In this document: piece after piece, positions 50,297 to 58,408 of the stretch
Layout: the number at the start of each line of letters is the position of its first letter
Numbering within the stretch: the stretch's first letter is position 1
Assembly (NCBI RefSeq): GCF_900089585.1
Contig: NZ_FLRH01000003.1
Coordinates: forward strand, 2,370,501-2,434,500
Direction of reading: 5' to 3'
Origin: Micromonospora sediminicola
GTDB lineage: Bacteria; Actinomycetota; Actinomycetes; Mycobacteriales; Micromonosporaceae
DNA: 64,000 nucleotides
Translations under genes and position numbers: made by a program
The notes under the pieces: generated by a model
Told to the model about the DNA's origin: nothing
Database searches by the model: none
What the model saw: the letters and a program-made list of their open reading frames with translations, nothing else

Positions 50297-51130
50297 ATGC
50301 TGACCGAGGCCGTCGTCGGGTTGCCCGATCCCCGGCTGTGTCCGTGGGTCGACCGCTACCTTGGCTACCGGGAGGTCGCGTCCACCCCGCTGGTGCGCCG
50401 GGAGGTCGCGGGCGCCTTCGTGGTGCTGATCCTCGGCTGGGCCGACCCGCTCGACGTCGCCGACCCGCGCGCCGTCGGTCGGGGGGTCTCCGGCAGCGCC
50501 TTCCTGGCCGGCCCGTTCGACGGCTGGTGCGTCACCCGCACCACCGGGACCGGCGCGGGCGTGCAGGTGGTGCTGAGCGCGCCGGCCGCCCGGCGGTTCC
50601 TCGGGGTGCCCCTGGGTGAGCTGGCCAACCGGGCGGTCCCGGTCGACGGGGTCGGCGGCTGGCTGGTCCGGCTCCGCGACGAGCTGGCCGCCGAGGCGGC
50701 CTGGCCGGCGCGTTTCGCCCGGCTCGACGCCGCCCTCGCCGCGCGGCTGGCGGCCACCGATCCGGTCGACGGTCGCCTGCTGAGGGCCTGGCGGCGACTC
50801 GACCGCACCGGGGGAGCGGTGAGCGTCGGCGCTCTGGCCGACGAGGTCGACTGGTCGCGTCGCCATCTGGCGGTGCGGTTCCGGCAGGAGTTCGGGTTGC
50901 CGCCGAAGACCGTCGCCCGGCTCCTGCGCTTCGAGCGCGCGTACGCCAGCCTGGGCCGCACCCTGTGCGCGGCGCCGGCCGCCGGTCCGCACGGGGCGGG
51001 GTGGGCGGAGCGGGCGGCCCGGTGGGGCTACTACGACCAGTCGCACCTGATCCGGGAGTTCCAGGAGTTCGCCGGCGCCACGCCCGCGGCGCTGGTCCGG
51101 GCCGGATCGCATTCGTCCAATCCCGGCTGA
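50297..51130 (+). CDS. AraC-family transcriptional regulator
   Basis: A 277-residue regulator. The N-terminal part (about 1-150) is a sensor domain (DUF6597-like) starting PDPRLCPWVDRYLGYRE. The C-terminal AraC DNA-binding region has VSVGALADEVDWSRRHLAVR and RWGYYDQSHLIREFQEFAGA, its two helix-turn-helices. ATG 50297 follows GGGGAGGGG. A VOC-family gene starts 25 bases downstream and may be co-regulated. The ligand is unknown. Confidence 0.9.
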   Translation: MLTEAVVGLPDPRLCPWVDRYLGYREVASTPLVRREVAGAFVVLILGWADPLDVADPRAVGRGVSGSAFLAGPFDGWCVTRTTGTGAGVQVVLSAPAARRFLGVPLGELANRAVPVDGVGGWLVRLRDELAAEAAWPARFARLDAALAARLAATDPVDGRLLRAWRRLDRTGGAVSVGALADEVDWSRRHLAVRFRQEFGLPPKTVARLLRFERAYASLGRTLCAAPAAGPHGAGWAERAARWGYYDQSHLIREFQEFAGATPAALVRAGSHSSNPG

Positions 51131-51142
51131 CCCGGCGGGCGG

Positions 51143-51148
51143 CAGACT
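51143..51148 (+). promoter_or_regulatory. Possible leaderless -10 of the VOC gene
   Basis: CAGACT ends 7 bases before ATG 51156 with no ribosome-binding sequence between. It lies just after the AraC stop, so the gene may have its own promoter. The first base departs from TAnnnT. Confidence 0.35.
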
Positions 51149-51155
51149 GATCGCC

Positions 51156-51524
51156 ATGCGAAGCATCTATCCGGTCCTGCGCTATCCCGACGTCCGCGCC
51201 GGCGTCGACTTCCTCCGGTCGGCGTTCGGGCTCACCGTCCACGAGCTGCACGAGGGGCCCGACGGCACGATCCGCCATGCCCAACTCGGTCACGGCGACG
51301 ACCTGGTCATGGTCGGGCCGGGGCCCGCGCCGGCGAGCCGGCCGGCCGACGACGACTACCGCGTCTACGTGGCGGTCGACGACGTCGACGCGCACCACGA
51401 GCGGGCCCGCGCCGCCGGCGCGGAGATCGTCCGGGCGCCGTTCGACACCGACTACGGCTCCCGCGACTACGCCGCCCGCGACGTGGCCGGCGTGGTCTGG
51501 TCCTTCGGCACCTACCGTCCCTGA
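51156..51524 (+). CDS. VOC-superfamily (glyoxalase/bleomycin-resistance-like) protein
   Basis: A 122-residue protein with the beta-alpha-beta-beta-beta VOC module: YPVLRYPDVRAGVDFLRSAF and GLTVHELHEG form the first half, YVAVDDVDAHHERARAAGAE and RDYAARDVAGVVWSFGTY the second. The C-terminal half matches the DUF1428/PhnB-like type, with Asp and His positions rather than the standard glyoxalase Glu. Metal binding is not certain. It follows the AraC gene by 25 bases and is probably linked to it functionally. Substrate unknown. Confidence 0.85.
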   Translation: MRSIYPVLRYPDVRAGVDFLRSAFGLTVHELHEGPDGTIRHAQLGHGDDLVMVGPGPAPASRPADDDYRVYVAVDDVDAHHERARAAGAEIVRAPFDTDYGSRDYAARDVAGVVWSFGTYRP

Positions 51525-51560
51525 CCGCGTCCCGCCCGGTAGCTCTGCGCGAGCGAGGTA

Positions 51561-51589
51561 TTGCCGTGTGTGATGGTCATGCGTACGCT
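51561..51589 (+). promoter_or_regulatory. Promoter of the XRE/DUF5753 gene
   Basis: TTGCCG (51561-51566) and TACGCT (51584-51589) are spaced by exactly 17 bases, 20 bases before ATG 51609. GGGAGG serves as ribosome-binding sequence. Confidence 0.65.
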
Positions 51590-51608
51590 CCCACCCTGGG
51601 AGGCGCGC

Positions 51609-52508
51609 ATGCCGTTGTCAGCAAGTCCTGTCGTCCGGAGGGTGCGGCTCGGCGTCGAGCTGCGCCGGCTGCGTCGGCGTGAGTCGATGACGCTGGAGCA
51701 GGTGTGCGCCCGGCTCGGCTGGGCGTCCACATCGAAGCTGTCCCGCATCGAGCTGGGCCAGAGCCGGCCCGACCTGGCCGACGTCCTCGACCTGCTCGAC
51801 GTCTACGCGGTGCCAGCGCACCAGCGCGACGAGCTGATCGTCATCGCCCGCGACGCCGCCACCGGCCGCGGCTGGTCCAAGGCGTTGGGCGAGATGGGTG
51901 AGCGGCAGCGGGCGTACGCCGAGCTGGAGGCGGGCGCCGAGCGCATCGTCGAGTACCAGCCGGCGCTCGTGCCCGGGCTGTTGCAGACCCCGGCGTACGC
52001 CCGGCTGCGGGTGACCGCCGGCGCGCTGCTCGCCGACGGCGTGGACGTGGAGGCCGACGTCCGCGCCCGGGCGGTGCGCCAGGAGCTGCTGGTGCGGTCG
52101 GACCCGCCGCACTACACCGCGCTGATCGACGAGCGGGCCTGCGACCCGGGCGGCCTGCCGGCCGACGTGTGGCGGGACCAGCTGCGGCACCTGCTGACGC
52201 TGGCCGAGCGGCCGCACGTCACCGTCCGCGTGCTGCCGCGCGGCGCTTCGCCCGGCGACGACCTGCACCCGCTGGCGCCCTTCTCCTACTACGCCTATCC
52301 CGACCCGGCCGACCCGCGCACGGTGCTGGTGGAGACGCTCACCACGGACCTGCGCCTGGTCGCGGAGACCGACGTGGCCCGCTACGAGCAGGTGATCGAG
52401 CGGCTGCTCGCGGCGGCGCTGACCGAGGAGGCGACGGTCGAGCTGCTGGCCCGCCGGCTCGGGGCCGCGCCGGTGCCCCGGCCCCGGGACCCGCACGAGC
52501 TGGAGTGA
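51609..52508 (+). CDS. XRE-family helix-turn-helix regulator with DUF5753
   Basis: A 299-residue regulator of the large actinomycete group related to developmental and whiB-linked regulators. The N-terminal HTH (about 10-75) has ELRRLRRRESMTLEQVCARL and WASTSKLSRIELGQSRPDLA. The DUF5753 domain (about 100-290) has the segments LEAGAERIVEYQPALVPGLL, QTPAYARLRV and LRHLLTLAERPHVTVRVLPR. Such genes usually have a small DUF397 gene next to them, but none is here; the downstream neighbour is a convergent monooxygenase. ATG 51609 follows GGGAGG. Confidence 0.9.
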   Translation: MPLSASPVVRRVRLGVELRRLRRRESMTLEQVCARLGWASTSKLSRIELGQSRPDLADVLDLLDVYAVPAHQRDELIVIARDAATGRGWSKALGEMGERQRAYAELEAGAERIVEYQPALVPGLLQTPAYARLRVTAGALLADGVDVEADVRARAVRQELLVRSDPPHYTALIDERACDPGGLPADVWRDQLRHLLTLAERPHVTVRVLPRGASPGDDLHPLAPFSYYAYPDPADPRTVLVETLTTDLRLVAETDVARYEQVIERLLAAALTEEATVELLARRLGAAPVPRPRDPHELE

Positions 52509-52598
52509 CGCCGCGCGTCCACCGGGCCCGGCGCCCCCGATGCCCGTCGGGACCGGTGGCCGCGCGTCGCGCGCAGGCTATGTGAGGGGTACGACAGA

Positions 52599-52892
52599 TC
52601 AGGCCGGCACGTCGACGAAGTGCTCGACCAGCGGCGGGCCGGCGAAGTACGGGCCGATCAGCCCCCGCCACTGCGCGAACCGCTCGGTCTGCCGGAAGTT
52701 CACGTCGTGCGCCTCGACCGAGTCCCACTCGACCAGCAGCACGAACCGGGTGGGGGACTCCACCCCGCGGGTCATCCGCACGGAGCGGCACCCCTCGGCG
52801 CCGGCGAGGACCGGACGGGCCTTCGCGTAGGCGGCGGCGAAGTCGTCCTCGTTTCCGGGCGTCACGTCGATCAGCGCGACCTCAAGAACCAT
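52599..52892 (-). CDS. ABM-domain (antibiotic biosynthesis monooxygenase-like) protein
   Basis: A 97-residue single-domain protein of the dimeric alpha/beta ferredoxin-like ABM fold. The N-terminal strand and helix VLEVALIDVTPGNEDDFAAA, the central SPTRFVLLVEWDSVEAHDV and the C-terminal GPYFAGPPLVEHFVDV match the family. Members include cofactor-free monooxygenases and haem-degrading proteins; the catalytic residues of neither are clear here. ATG 52892 follows GAAAGG. It is divergent from pnuC by 99 bases. Substrate unknown. Confidence 0.85.
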   Translation of the reverse strand: MVLEVALIDVTPGNEDDFAAAYAKARPVLAGAEGCRSVRMTRGVESPTRFVLLVEWDSVEAHDVNFRQTERFAQWRGLIGPYFAGPPLVEHFVDVPA

Positions 52893-52991
52893 GACCGCAG
52901 CCTTTCATGCCGGGCGCCCACCGGTACGCTCCGGGGGCGCTCCGGTGGGCCGCATCCCTCCATGGCGGCGCCGGCGGCGGGGGGAGGACAC

Positions 52992-53645
52992 ATGCTCGAC
53001 TGGCTCACCGGCACCGCGTTCACCGTCCTGGGCGCGGGCACCACCTGGGCCGAGCTGCTCGGCTTCGTCACCGGCGTGGTGAACGTCTGGCTGGTGACCC
53101 GCCAGCACATCGCGAACTGGCCGGTCGGCATCGCGAACGTGCTGCTGCTGATGGTGCTGTTCTGGACCGCCGGCCTGTACGCCGACGCCGGCCTCCAGCT
53201 CGTCTACGTGGCGCTCGGTGTCTACGGCTGGTGGCACTGGCTGGTCGGCGGCGAGCGGCGCAGCCGGTTGACGGTCACCCGCACGCGGCGGCGGGAGTGG
53301 TGGGCGCTGGGCGCGGCCGGGGTGCTGCTCACCGCCGGCCTGTGGGTGCTGCTGGACCGGGCCACCGACTCCACCGTCCCGCTCGCCGACGCGGTCACCA
53401 CGGCGCTGTCGCTGCTGGCCACCTACGGTCAGACCCGCAAGCTGGTGGAGAGCTGGTGGCTGTGGATCGCCGCCGACCTCATCTACATCCCGCTCTACGC
53501 GTACAAGGGACTGTGGCTGACCGGCAGCCTGTACCTGATCTTCCTGGCGCTCTGCGTGGTGGGGTTGCGGGCCTGGCGGGCGGACCTGCGGCGACGTGCG
53601 GCGGCCACGCCGGTGCCACCCGGCCCGGCGCCGGTGGCCGCGTGA
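52992..53645 (+). CDS. pnuC: Nicotinamide riboside transporter PnuC
   Basis: A 217-residue membrane protein with seven hydrophobic segments that takes up nicotinamide riboside by facilitated diffusion. Typical PnuC segments are WAELLGFVTGVVNVWLVTRQ, IANWPVGIANVLLLMVLFW, YVALGVYGWWHWLVGG and WWLWIAADLIYIPLYAYKG. ATG 52992 follows GGGGAGG. Its stop overlaps the GTG of the NadR gene by 4 bases, so import and phosphorylation are made together. Confidence 0.94.
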   Translation: MLDWLTGTAFTVLGAGTTWAELLGFVTGVVNVWLVTRQHIANWPVGIANVLLLMVLFWTAGLYADAGLQLVYVALGVYGWWHWLVGGERRSRLTVTRTRRREWWALGAAGVLLTAGLWVLLDRATDSTVPLADAVTTALSLLATYGQTRKLVESWWLWIAADLIYIPLYAYKGLWLTGSLYLIFLALCVVGLRAWRADLRRRAAATPVPPGPAPVAA

Positions 53646-54727
53646 GCGGGCCCGCGGGCGACCGACGGCCGTTCCGGCACGGCCTGGTGGTGGGTAAGTT
53701 CTATCCGCCGCACGCCGGGCACCACGCGCTGGTCGAGGCGGCCGCCGCCCGCTGCGCCGCGGTGACCGTGGTGGTGGCGCCGTCCCGCCGGGAGTCGATC
53801 CCGCTGGAGCTGAGGTTGGCCTGGCTGCGCGAGACCCACGCCGACACCCCGTGGGTGCGCTTCGTCGGCCGGTACGACGACCACCCCGTCGACTACGCGG
53901 ACCCGGCGGTCTGGGACCTGCACTGCGCGGTGTTCGCCGACGCGCTCGGCGGCGAGCCGGTGGACGCCGTCTTCTCCTCCGAGGCGTACGGCGAGGAACT
54001 GGCCCGCCGGTTCGACGCGGTCGCGGTCGCCGTGGACCCGGGGCGTCGGGCCGTACCGGTGTCCGGCACCGCGGTGCGCGCGGACCCGGCGGCGCACTGG
54101 CGGTGGCTGAGCCCGCCGGTGCGGGCGTGGCTGGTCCGCCGGGTGGTGGTGGTCGGCGCCGAGTCCACCGGCACCACGACCATGGCGCGGGCGCTGGCCG
54201 CCCACTACCGGACCGCCTGGGTGCCGGAGTACGGCCGCGAGCTGACCGAGCGCAAGCTCGCCGCGCTGCGCCGGTCCCGCCCGGCGGCGACGGTCGTCGA
54301 CGTGAGCTGGGACCGGGACGACTTCGTCGAGGTGGTCCGCGAGCAGCAGGCCGCCGAGGACGCGGCGGCCCGGCTCAGCGGTCCGCTGCTGTTCTGCGAC
54401 ACCGACGCCCGGGCCACCGCGATCTGGGAGGAGCGCTACCTGGGGTCGTCCTCGGCCGAGGTCCGGGCCGCCGCCCGCCGTCCGGCGCTGTACCTGCTCA
54501 CCGACGACGCCGGGGTGCCGTTCGACGACGACGGCCTGCGCGACGGGGAGCACCTGCGGGCGTGGATGACCGGGCGGTTCCGGGCCGAGCTGGCCGGGTG
54601 CGGGGCGCCGGTGGTCGAGCTGCGCGGCGGGCACGAGGAGCGGCTGGCCACGGCGGTGACCGCGTGCGACGCGCTGCTGGCCGCCGGCTGGTCGTTCACC
54701 GATCCGGTGCTGCCCGCGCGCCTCTGA
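53642..54727 (+). CDS. nadR: NadR-type NMN adenylyltransferase / ribosylnicotinamide kinase
   Basis: A 361-residue two-domain enzyme that converts nicotinamide riboside to NMN and then NAD. The NMNAT domain (about 10-170) has LVVGKFYPPHAGHHALVEAA, the GxFxPxHxGH nucleotide site. The kinase domain (about 180-361) begins VVVVGAESTGTTTMARALAA. Its P-loop has Thr where Lys is expected (GAESTGTTT instead of GPESSGKST). WVPEYGRELTE and FCDTDARATAIWEERY match the kinase. There is no N-terminal repressor HTH, unlike enteric NadR. GTG 53642 overlaps pnuC. It forms an operon with pnuC for NAD salvage. Confidence 0.92.
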   Translation: MSGPAGDRRPFRHGLVVGKFYPPHAGHHALVEAAAARCAAVTVVVAPSRRESIPLELRLAWLRETHADTPWVRFVGRYDDHPVDYADPAVWDLHCAVFADALGGEPVDAVFSSEAYGEELARRFDAVAVAVDPGRRAVPVSGTAVRADPAAHWRWLSPPVRAWLVRRVVVVGAESTGTTTMARALAAHYRTAWVPEYGRELTERKLAALRRSRPAATVVDVSWDRDDFVEVVREQQAAEDAAARLSGPLLFCDTDARATAIWEERYLGSSSAEVRAAARRPALYLLTDDAGVPFDDDGLRDGEHLRAWMTGRFRAELAGCGAPVVELRGGHEERLATAVTACDALLAAGWSFTDPVLPARL

Positions 54728-54820
54728 CGGCTCCTGCTCCACTGGCGCGCCCTGCTCGTGTCCCGGTGGGCGCCGGACATCGGCCCGCGAGGTGCTTCCG
54801 ACCGATGGGTTCGCGACGGG
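54728..54820 (+). other. Gap between nadR and palindrome copy 2
   Basis: Ninety-three GC-rich bases with no open frame I can support. TCCCGGTGGGCGCCGGAC hints at weak hairpin pairing. The full nadR-terC gap (54728-55233) otherwise holds the palindrome at 54821 and the riboswitch at 55028. Confidence 0.4.
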
Positions 54821-54862
54821 CGATATACCGCTGGGTCATCTTTATGCCTCAGCGGTATATCG
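54821..54862. repeat. GATATACCGCTG palindrome, copy 2
   Basis: Arms CGATATACCGCTGGGTCA (54821-54838) and TGCCTCAGCGGTATATCG (54845-54862) flank a TCTTTA loop. The element matches copy 1 at 23492 at all but a few bases. It lies 94 bases after the nadR stop. Confidence 0.9.
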
Positions 54863-55027
54863 CTCTCGACTGTTCGGCTCGGCTCCCGGTGGCACGCCCG
54901 AAGGGCCGCCTCCAGACCCTCACCTAGCCTCCTAGGATGCCCTTCGCGACGTGAGCCCGCGCACGTGCCGGCGGCGTTCGGGCGCCCGGAGATGCGGCAC
55001 CCGGGGGTGATGGTGAACAATGGCGGC

Positions 55028-55150
55028 CGAGGAGGGGAGTATTCCCCCGCGACGGAGTCGTCAGCACGGAAGAGCGCCGGCACCCCCGGTGGTTCGACCC
55101 GGCTCCGTCGGTCGGGACCACCAGGCCCCGGCGGAAGAGACCTCCGACAG
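55028..55150 (+). ncRNA. yybP-ykoY (manganese) riboswitch
   Basis: Upstream of a TerC gene, the sequence has both diagnostic ends of the family: GAGGAGGGGAGTA at the 5' side (the conserved GGGGAGUA) and GCGGAAGAGACCTCCGAC at the 3' side (the conserved GNNGAGACCU ending). GAGG at 55030 pairs with CCTC at 55141 to close the outer stem. Between them GCACCCCCGGTGG and CCACCAGGCCCCGG can form the inner arm. Known members bind Mn2+ and switch on exporters of the TerC/MntP/YkoY type. It ends about 80 bases before the terC start. Confidence 0.75.
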
Positions 55151-55233
55151 TCACCAGAGTCAGCGTCGACGCACCCCGGCCCCACACCCGGCGTACGGTG
55201 TGCCCGACGCTGCGTGTCTGCCGGAGGATGGAT

Positions 55234-56232
55234 TTGAACGTGTCCGCATTGGTGTGGGCGGTAACCCTGACCGCGATGATCGCGGTCCTGCTCGCCGACC
55301 TGTTCATCATCGGTCGCCGCCCGCACGAGCCCAGCGTCCGGGAGTCGAGCCTCTGGGTCGGCTTCTACGTGGCGCTGGCGCTGGTCTTCGGCGCGGTGCT
55401 CTGGGCGACGTCCGGGGCGAGCATCGCCGGCCAGTTCTACACCGGCTGGCTCACCGAGTACAGCCTGTCGGTGGACAACCTCTTCGTCTTCGTGATCATC
55501 ATGGCCCGCTTCGGTGTGCCCCGGCAGTACCAGCAGAAGGTGCTGCTCATCGGCATCCTGCTGGCGCTGGTGATGCGCGGTGGCTTCATCGCCGCCGGCG
55601 CCGCGTTGATCTCCCAGTTCTCCTGGGTGTTCTACATCTTCGGCGCCTTCCTCATCTACACGGCGGTCAACCTGGCCCGGCAGGGCGAGCCGGACGAGGA
55701 CGAGTTCAGCGAGAACCTGCTGATCCGGTGGAGCCGCAAGGCGTTGCCGCTGTCCCGGGACTTCGACGGGGCGCGGATGACCACCCGGGAGAACGGGCGG
55801 CGACTGTTCACGCCGATGCTGATCGTGATGATCGCGATCGGCACCACCGACCTGATCTTCGCGCTCGACTCGATCCCGGCGATCTTCGGCATCACCCAGG
55901 AGCCCTACCTCGTCTTCACCGCCAACGTCTTCGCGCTGATGGGGCTGCGGCAGCTCTACTTCCTGCTCGGCGGGCTGCTCGACCGGCTCATCTACCTCAG
56001 CTACGGGCTGGCCGTGGTGCTCGGTTTCATCGGCGTCAAGCTGGTCCTGGAGGCGCTGGCCGACAACAACCTGCCGTTCATCAACGGCGGTGAGCACGTG
56101 GCCTGGGCGCCGCACATCCCGATCTGGCTGTCGCTGACCGTCATCCTCGGCACGCTGGCCGTCGCCACGGTGGCCAGCCTGGTCAAGTCGTCCCGCGACC
56201 GGCGGCGCGAGCTGGCCGAGGCGCGTAGCTGA
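55234..56232 (+). CDS. TerC-family membrane protein, probable Mn2+ exporter
   Basis: A 332-residue membrane protein with about nine hydrophobic segments. Family signatures are FYTGWLTEYSLSVDNLFVFV (with the conserved Asp-Asn), RVIGILLALVMRG-type helices near 115, and TTDLIFALDSIPAIFGITQE. The Asp residues in the two related motifs form the likely metal site. The manganese riboswitch upstream supports an Mn2+ export role, as known for bacterial MeeF/YkoY-type TerC proteins, rather than tellurite resistance. I use TTG 55234, 6 bases after GGAGG; ATG 55228 sits directly against GGAGG and is less likely. A bidirectional terminator follows. Confidence 0.9.
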   Translation: MNVSALVWAVTLTAMIAVLLADLFIIGRRPHEPSVRESSLWVGFYVALALVFGAVLWATSGASIAGQFYTGWLTEYSLSVDNLFVFVIIMARFGVPRQYQQKVLLIGILLALVMRGGFIAAGAALISQFSWVFYIFGAFLIYTAVNLARQGEPDEDEFSENLLIRWSRKALPLSRDFDGARMTTRENGRRLFTPMLIVMIAIGTTDLIFALDSIPAIFGITQEPYLVFTANVFALMGLRQLYFLLGGLLDRLIYLSYGLAVVLGFIGVKLVLEALADNNLPFINGGEHVAWAPHIPIWLSLTVILGTLAVATVASLVKSSRDRRRELAEARS

Positions 56233-56244
56233 CCGGTACGTACG

Positions 56245-56279
56245 TCAGGGGCGTCCCGGCCGGTCGGGGGCGCCCCTGA
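56245..56279. terminator. Bidirectional terminator between terC and the ykfC-like gene
   Basis: TCAGGGGCG and CGCCCCTGA form a perfect 9-bp stem with further GC pairing inside, 12 bases after the terC stop and 13 before the end of the convergent peptidase gene. Confidence 0.75.
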
Positions 56280-56292
56280 TCCGTCTGCCCGG

Positions 56293-57210
56293 TCAGACCC
56301 GGTGGGCGCCGACGAGGGTGGCGACCCGGGCCTCCGGCAGCTCCTCCTCGATCACCCGGCGGGTGCGGTAGCAGGCGTGCAGCATCCGGCGCCGGCCGTC
56401 GTGCGGCTCGGCCGAGACGATGCCGACGTGGTGGATGCGCCGGCCGGGGCGGGCGAAGAAGTAGAGATCGCCCGGACGCTCGTCGTCCAACGCCAGCGGC
56501 GTGGTGGCCTCGGCCTGGTCGTCGGCGTCCCGGGGGAGGGTGGTCCCGTACCGCCGCCAGGCCAGGTGCACCAGGCCGGAGCAGTCGATGCCGTCGGTGG
56601 ACAGGCCACCCCAGACGTAGACGAGGTCCCGCAGCCGTTCGGCGACCGCGAGCACCTCCTTGGCCTCCGGCCGTTCGCCGGGCAGCGGCACCAGGTCGCC
56701 CTCCGGCGCCCAGAGCGGGTCGACCCCGCCGGGCGCGCGGACCGGCCGCCAGCCGTCCACCGGTCGCCCGGCCGAGGCGAGGTGGGTGCCGAGGACCACG
56801 CCGGGAAGCGCCGGCGGGCCGTCCGGGGCGGCGCGCAGCGCGGTGCGGACGACGTCGACCACCAGCGTGCCGGCGGACGGCGCGGCGTCGGCCGGCCCGG
56901 CGAGGTGGGCGGTGCGCAGCCAGCCCGGGTAGCCGCGGACGTCGAGCTTGGCGGCCGGCTGCCCGAGCGCGACCACCCGGGCCCAGCCGTCCGGCCGGAC
57001 CTCGGTGACCAGCACCTGCTCGCCGAGCAGCAGCTGGGTCAGGACGCAGTCGCCGACCTGCTGCTCGGTGTCCATCGCGGCGATCCAGGCGGCGACGTCG
57101 GGTGGGTCGGCCAGGGCGGGGCGGTCGATCGCGCGGACCGCCTCGGGTGCGGTCCACAGGGTCGCCACCGCGACCCGTACGACGGCCTGGTGGCCCGGCT
57201 GAGGCGCCAT
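56293..57210 (-). CDS. NlpC/P60 peptidase, YkfC-like (murein-peptide endopeptidase)
   Basis: A 305-residue enzyme. Residues about 10-175 are SH3-like modules and 185-305 the NlpC/P60 domain: YVWGGLSTDGIDCSGLVHLA holds the catalytic Cys, HHVGIVSAE the His, and LHACYRTRR the third polar residue. There is no signal peptide, so it should be cytoplasmic, like Bacillus YkfC, which cleaves the gamma-D-Glu-diamino acid bond of recycled murein peptides. The dipeptide epimerase gene directly upstream supports this. I start at ATG 57210 (GGAGGAGG upstream); the open frame 20 codons beyond has a different composition. Confidence 0.88.
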   Translation of the reverse strand: MAPQPGHQAVVRVAVATLWTAPEAVRAIDRPALADPPDVAAWIAAMDTEQQVGDCVLTQLLLGEQVLVTEVRPDGWARVVALGQPAAKLDVRGYPGWLRTAHLAGPADAAPSAGTLVVDVVRTALRAAPDGPPALPGVVLGTHLASAGRPVDGWRPVRAPGGVDPLWAPEGDLVPLPGERPEAKEVLAVAERLRDLVYVWGGLSTDGIDCSGLVHLAWRRYGTTLPRDADDQAEATTPLALDDERPGDLYFFARPGRRIHHVGIVSAEPHDGRRRMLHACYRTRRVIEEELPEARVATLVGAHRV

Positions 57211-57266
57211 GTGCACCCCTCCTCCCACGCTTCTCCGGGCGACCCTATGAAAAATTCCAACGACAC

Positions 57267-58364
57267 TCAACCACGGCTTTGAACCTTAGCTTCACTCACG
57301 TCGGTGATCCCGAGCCCCGGCGCGTCCGGCAGCAGCACTGTCGAGCCCTCGTACCGGAGCCCGCCGCCGACCGGCGACCAGGCGAGCCACCAGGCGGCGT
57401 CGAGGTCCGACACAGCCGTGGTGCCGTACGCGGCGACCAGGCTGGCGGCCGCGCCCACGCCGACCGGACCCTCCATCATCGAGCCGACGATCGTGCCCAT
57501 GCCGTGCGCGGCGGCCAGGTCGAGCAGCGTGCGGGCCGGCTGGAGCCCACCGCACTTGGCCAGCTTGACGTTGACCATGTCGGCCGCCCGGCGGCGGATC
57601 ACCTCGACCAGGTCGCGCACGTCGAAGACCGACTCGTCGGCGAGGATCGGCAGGTCCACCCGGTCGCTGACCCAGGCCAGCCCGTCCAGGTCGCGGCGGT
57701 ACACCGGCTGCTCGACCAGCTCGACGTCGAGCCCGGCGTCCTCGATGCCGCGGATCACCCGGACCGCCTCGCGGGGCGTCCACCCCTGGTTGGCGTCCAG
57801 CCGGATCCGGACGTCCGGGCCGACGGCGGCACGCACCGAACGGACCCGGTCCAGGTCGCCGCGGGCGTCGGTGCCGACCTTCAGCTTGAGCACGGTGAAC
57901 CCCTCGGCCCGCCGCCGGCCGGCCGCCGTGGCCAGGTCGACCGCGTCGCCGGCGGCCAGCGTGACGTCCGTCGGGACGCGCAGCGCGGTGCCGCCGAGCA
58001 ACCGCACCAGGGGTACGCCGAGTCGCCGCGCGGCCAGGTCGTGCAGCGCCACGTCGACGGCCGCCTTCGCCGACTCGTTGCCCACCACGGCCCCGCGCAC
58101 CTGCGCGCACCGGGCCTGGAGGTCGTCCGCGTCGCGGCCGGTCAGCAGCGGCGCGAGCAGTTCGCGGACGCACGCCTCGGCCCCGGCGACCGACGCGCCG
58201 GTGACCTGCCACACCTGCGGGGCCTCGCCGAAACCCGAGCGACCGTCGCTGTCGATCACCTCGACGACCAGGGTTTCCACGGTGGTGGTGCGGCGCAGCG
58301 CGGTGACGAACGGGGTGTGTAAGGGGGCCGAGAGCCGGTGGGTGCGTACCGCGGCGATCGTCAT
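57267..58364 (-). CDS. Dipeptide epimerase of the enolase superfamily (L-Ala-D/L-Glu type)
   Basis: A 365-residue barrel enzyme of the muconate-lactonising subgroup. The catalytic KxK is in FTVLKLKVGT, the metal ligands in RIRLDANQGW, VELVEQPV and LPILADESV, and the second Lys in MVNVKLAKCGG. The GSMMEG loop follows. The pattern matches L-Ala-D/L-Glu epimerases such as YkfB, which isomerise Ala-D-Glu from murein so that it can be used. The partner peptidase gene downstream (56 bases) supports this. ATG 58364 lies shortly after TATAGG; GTG 58373 adds three residues. Confidence 0.9.
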   Translation of the reverse strand: MTIAAVRTHRLSAPLHTPFVTALRRTTTVETLVVEVIDSDGRSGFGEAPQVWQVTGASVAGAEACVRELLAPLLTGRDADDLQARCAQVRGAVVGNESAKAAVDVALHDLAARRLGVPLVRLLGGTALRVPTDVTLAAGDAVDLATAAGRRRAEGFTVLKLKVGTDARGDLDRVRSVRAAVGPDVRIRLDANQGWTPREAVRVIRGIEDAGLDVELVEQPVYRRDLDGLAWVSDRVDLPILADESVFDVRDLVEVIRRRAADMVNVKLAKCGGLQPARTLLDLAAAHGMGTIVGSMMEGPVGVGAAASLVAAYGTTAVSDLDAAWWLAWSPVGGGLRYEGSTVLLPDAPGLGITDVSEAKVQSRG

Positions 58365-58373
58365 GTGGGGCAC

Positions 58374-58379
58374 CCTATA
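58374..58379 (-). promoter_or_regulatory. -10 box of the epimerase gene
   Basis: TATAGG on the minus strand ends 9 bases before ATG 58364, the strongest TATAAT-like sequence in this intergenic region. The gene has no ribosome-binding sequence. Confidence 0.45.
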
Positions 58380-58408
58380 GGCAACTGGTGGCGAGCAGGG
58401 GAGGGCCG

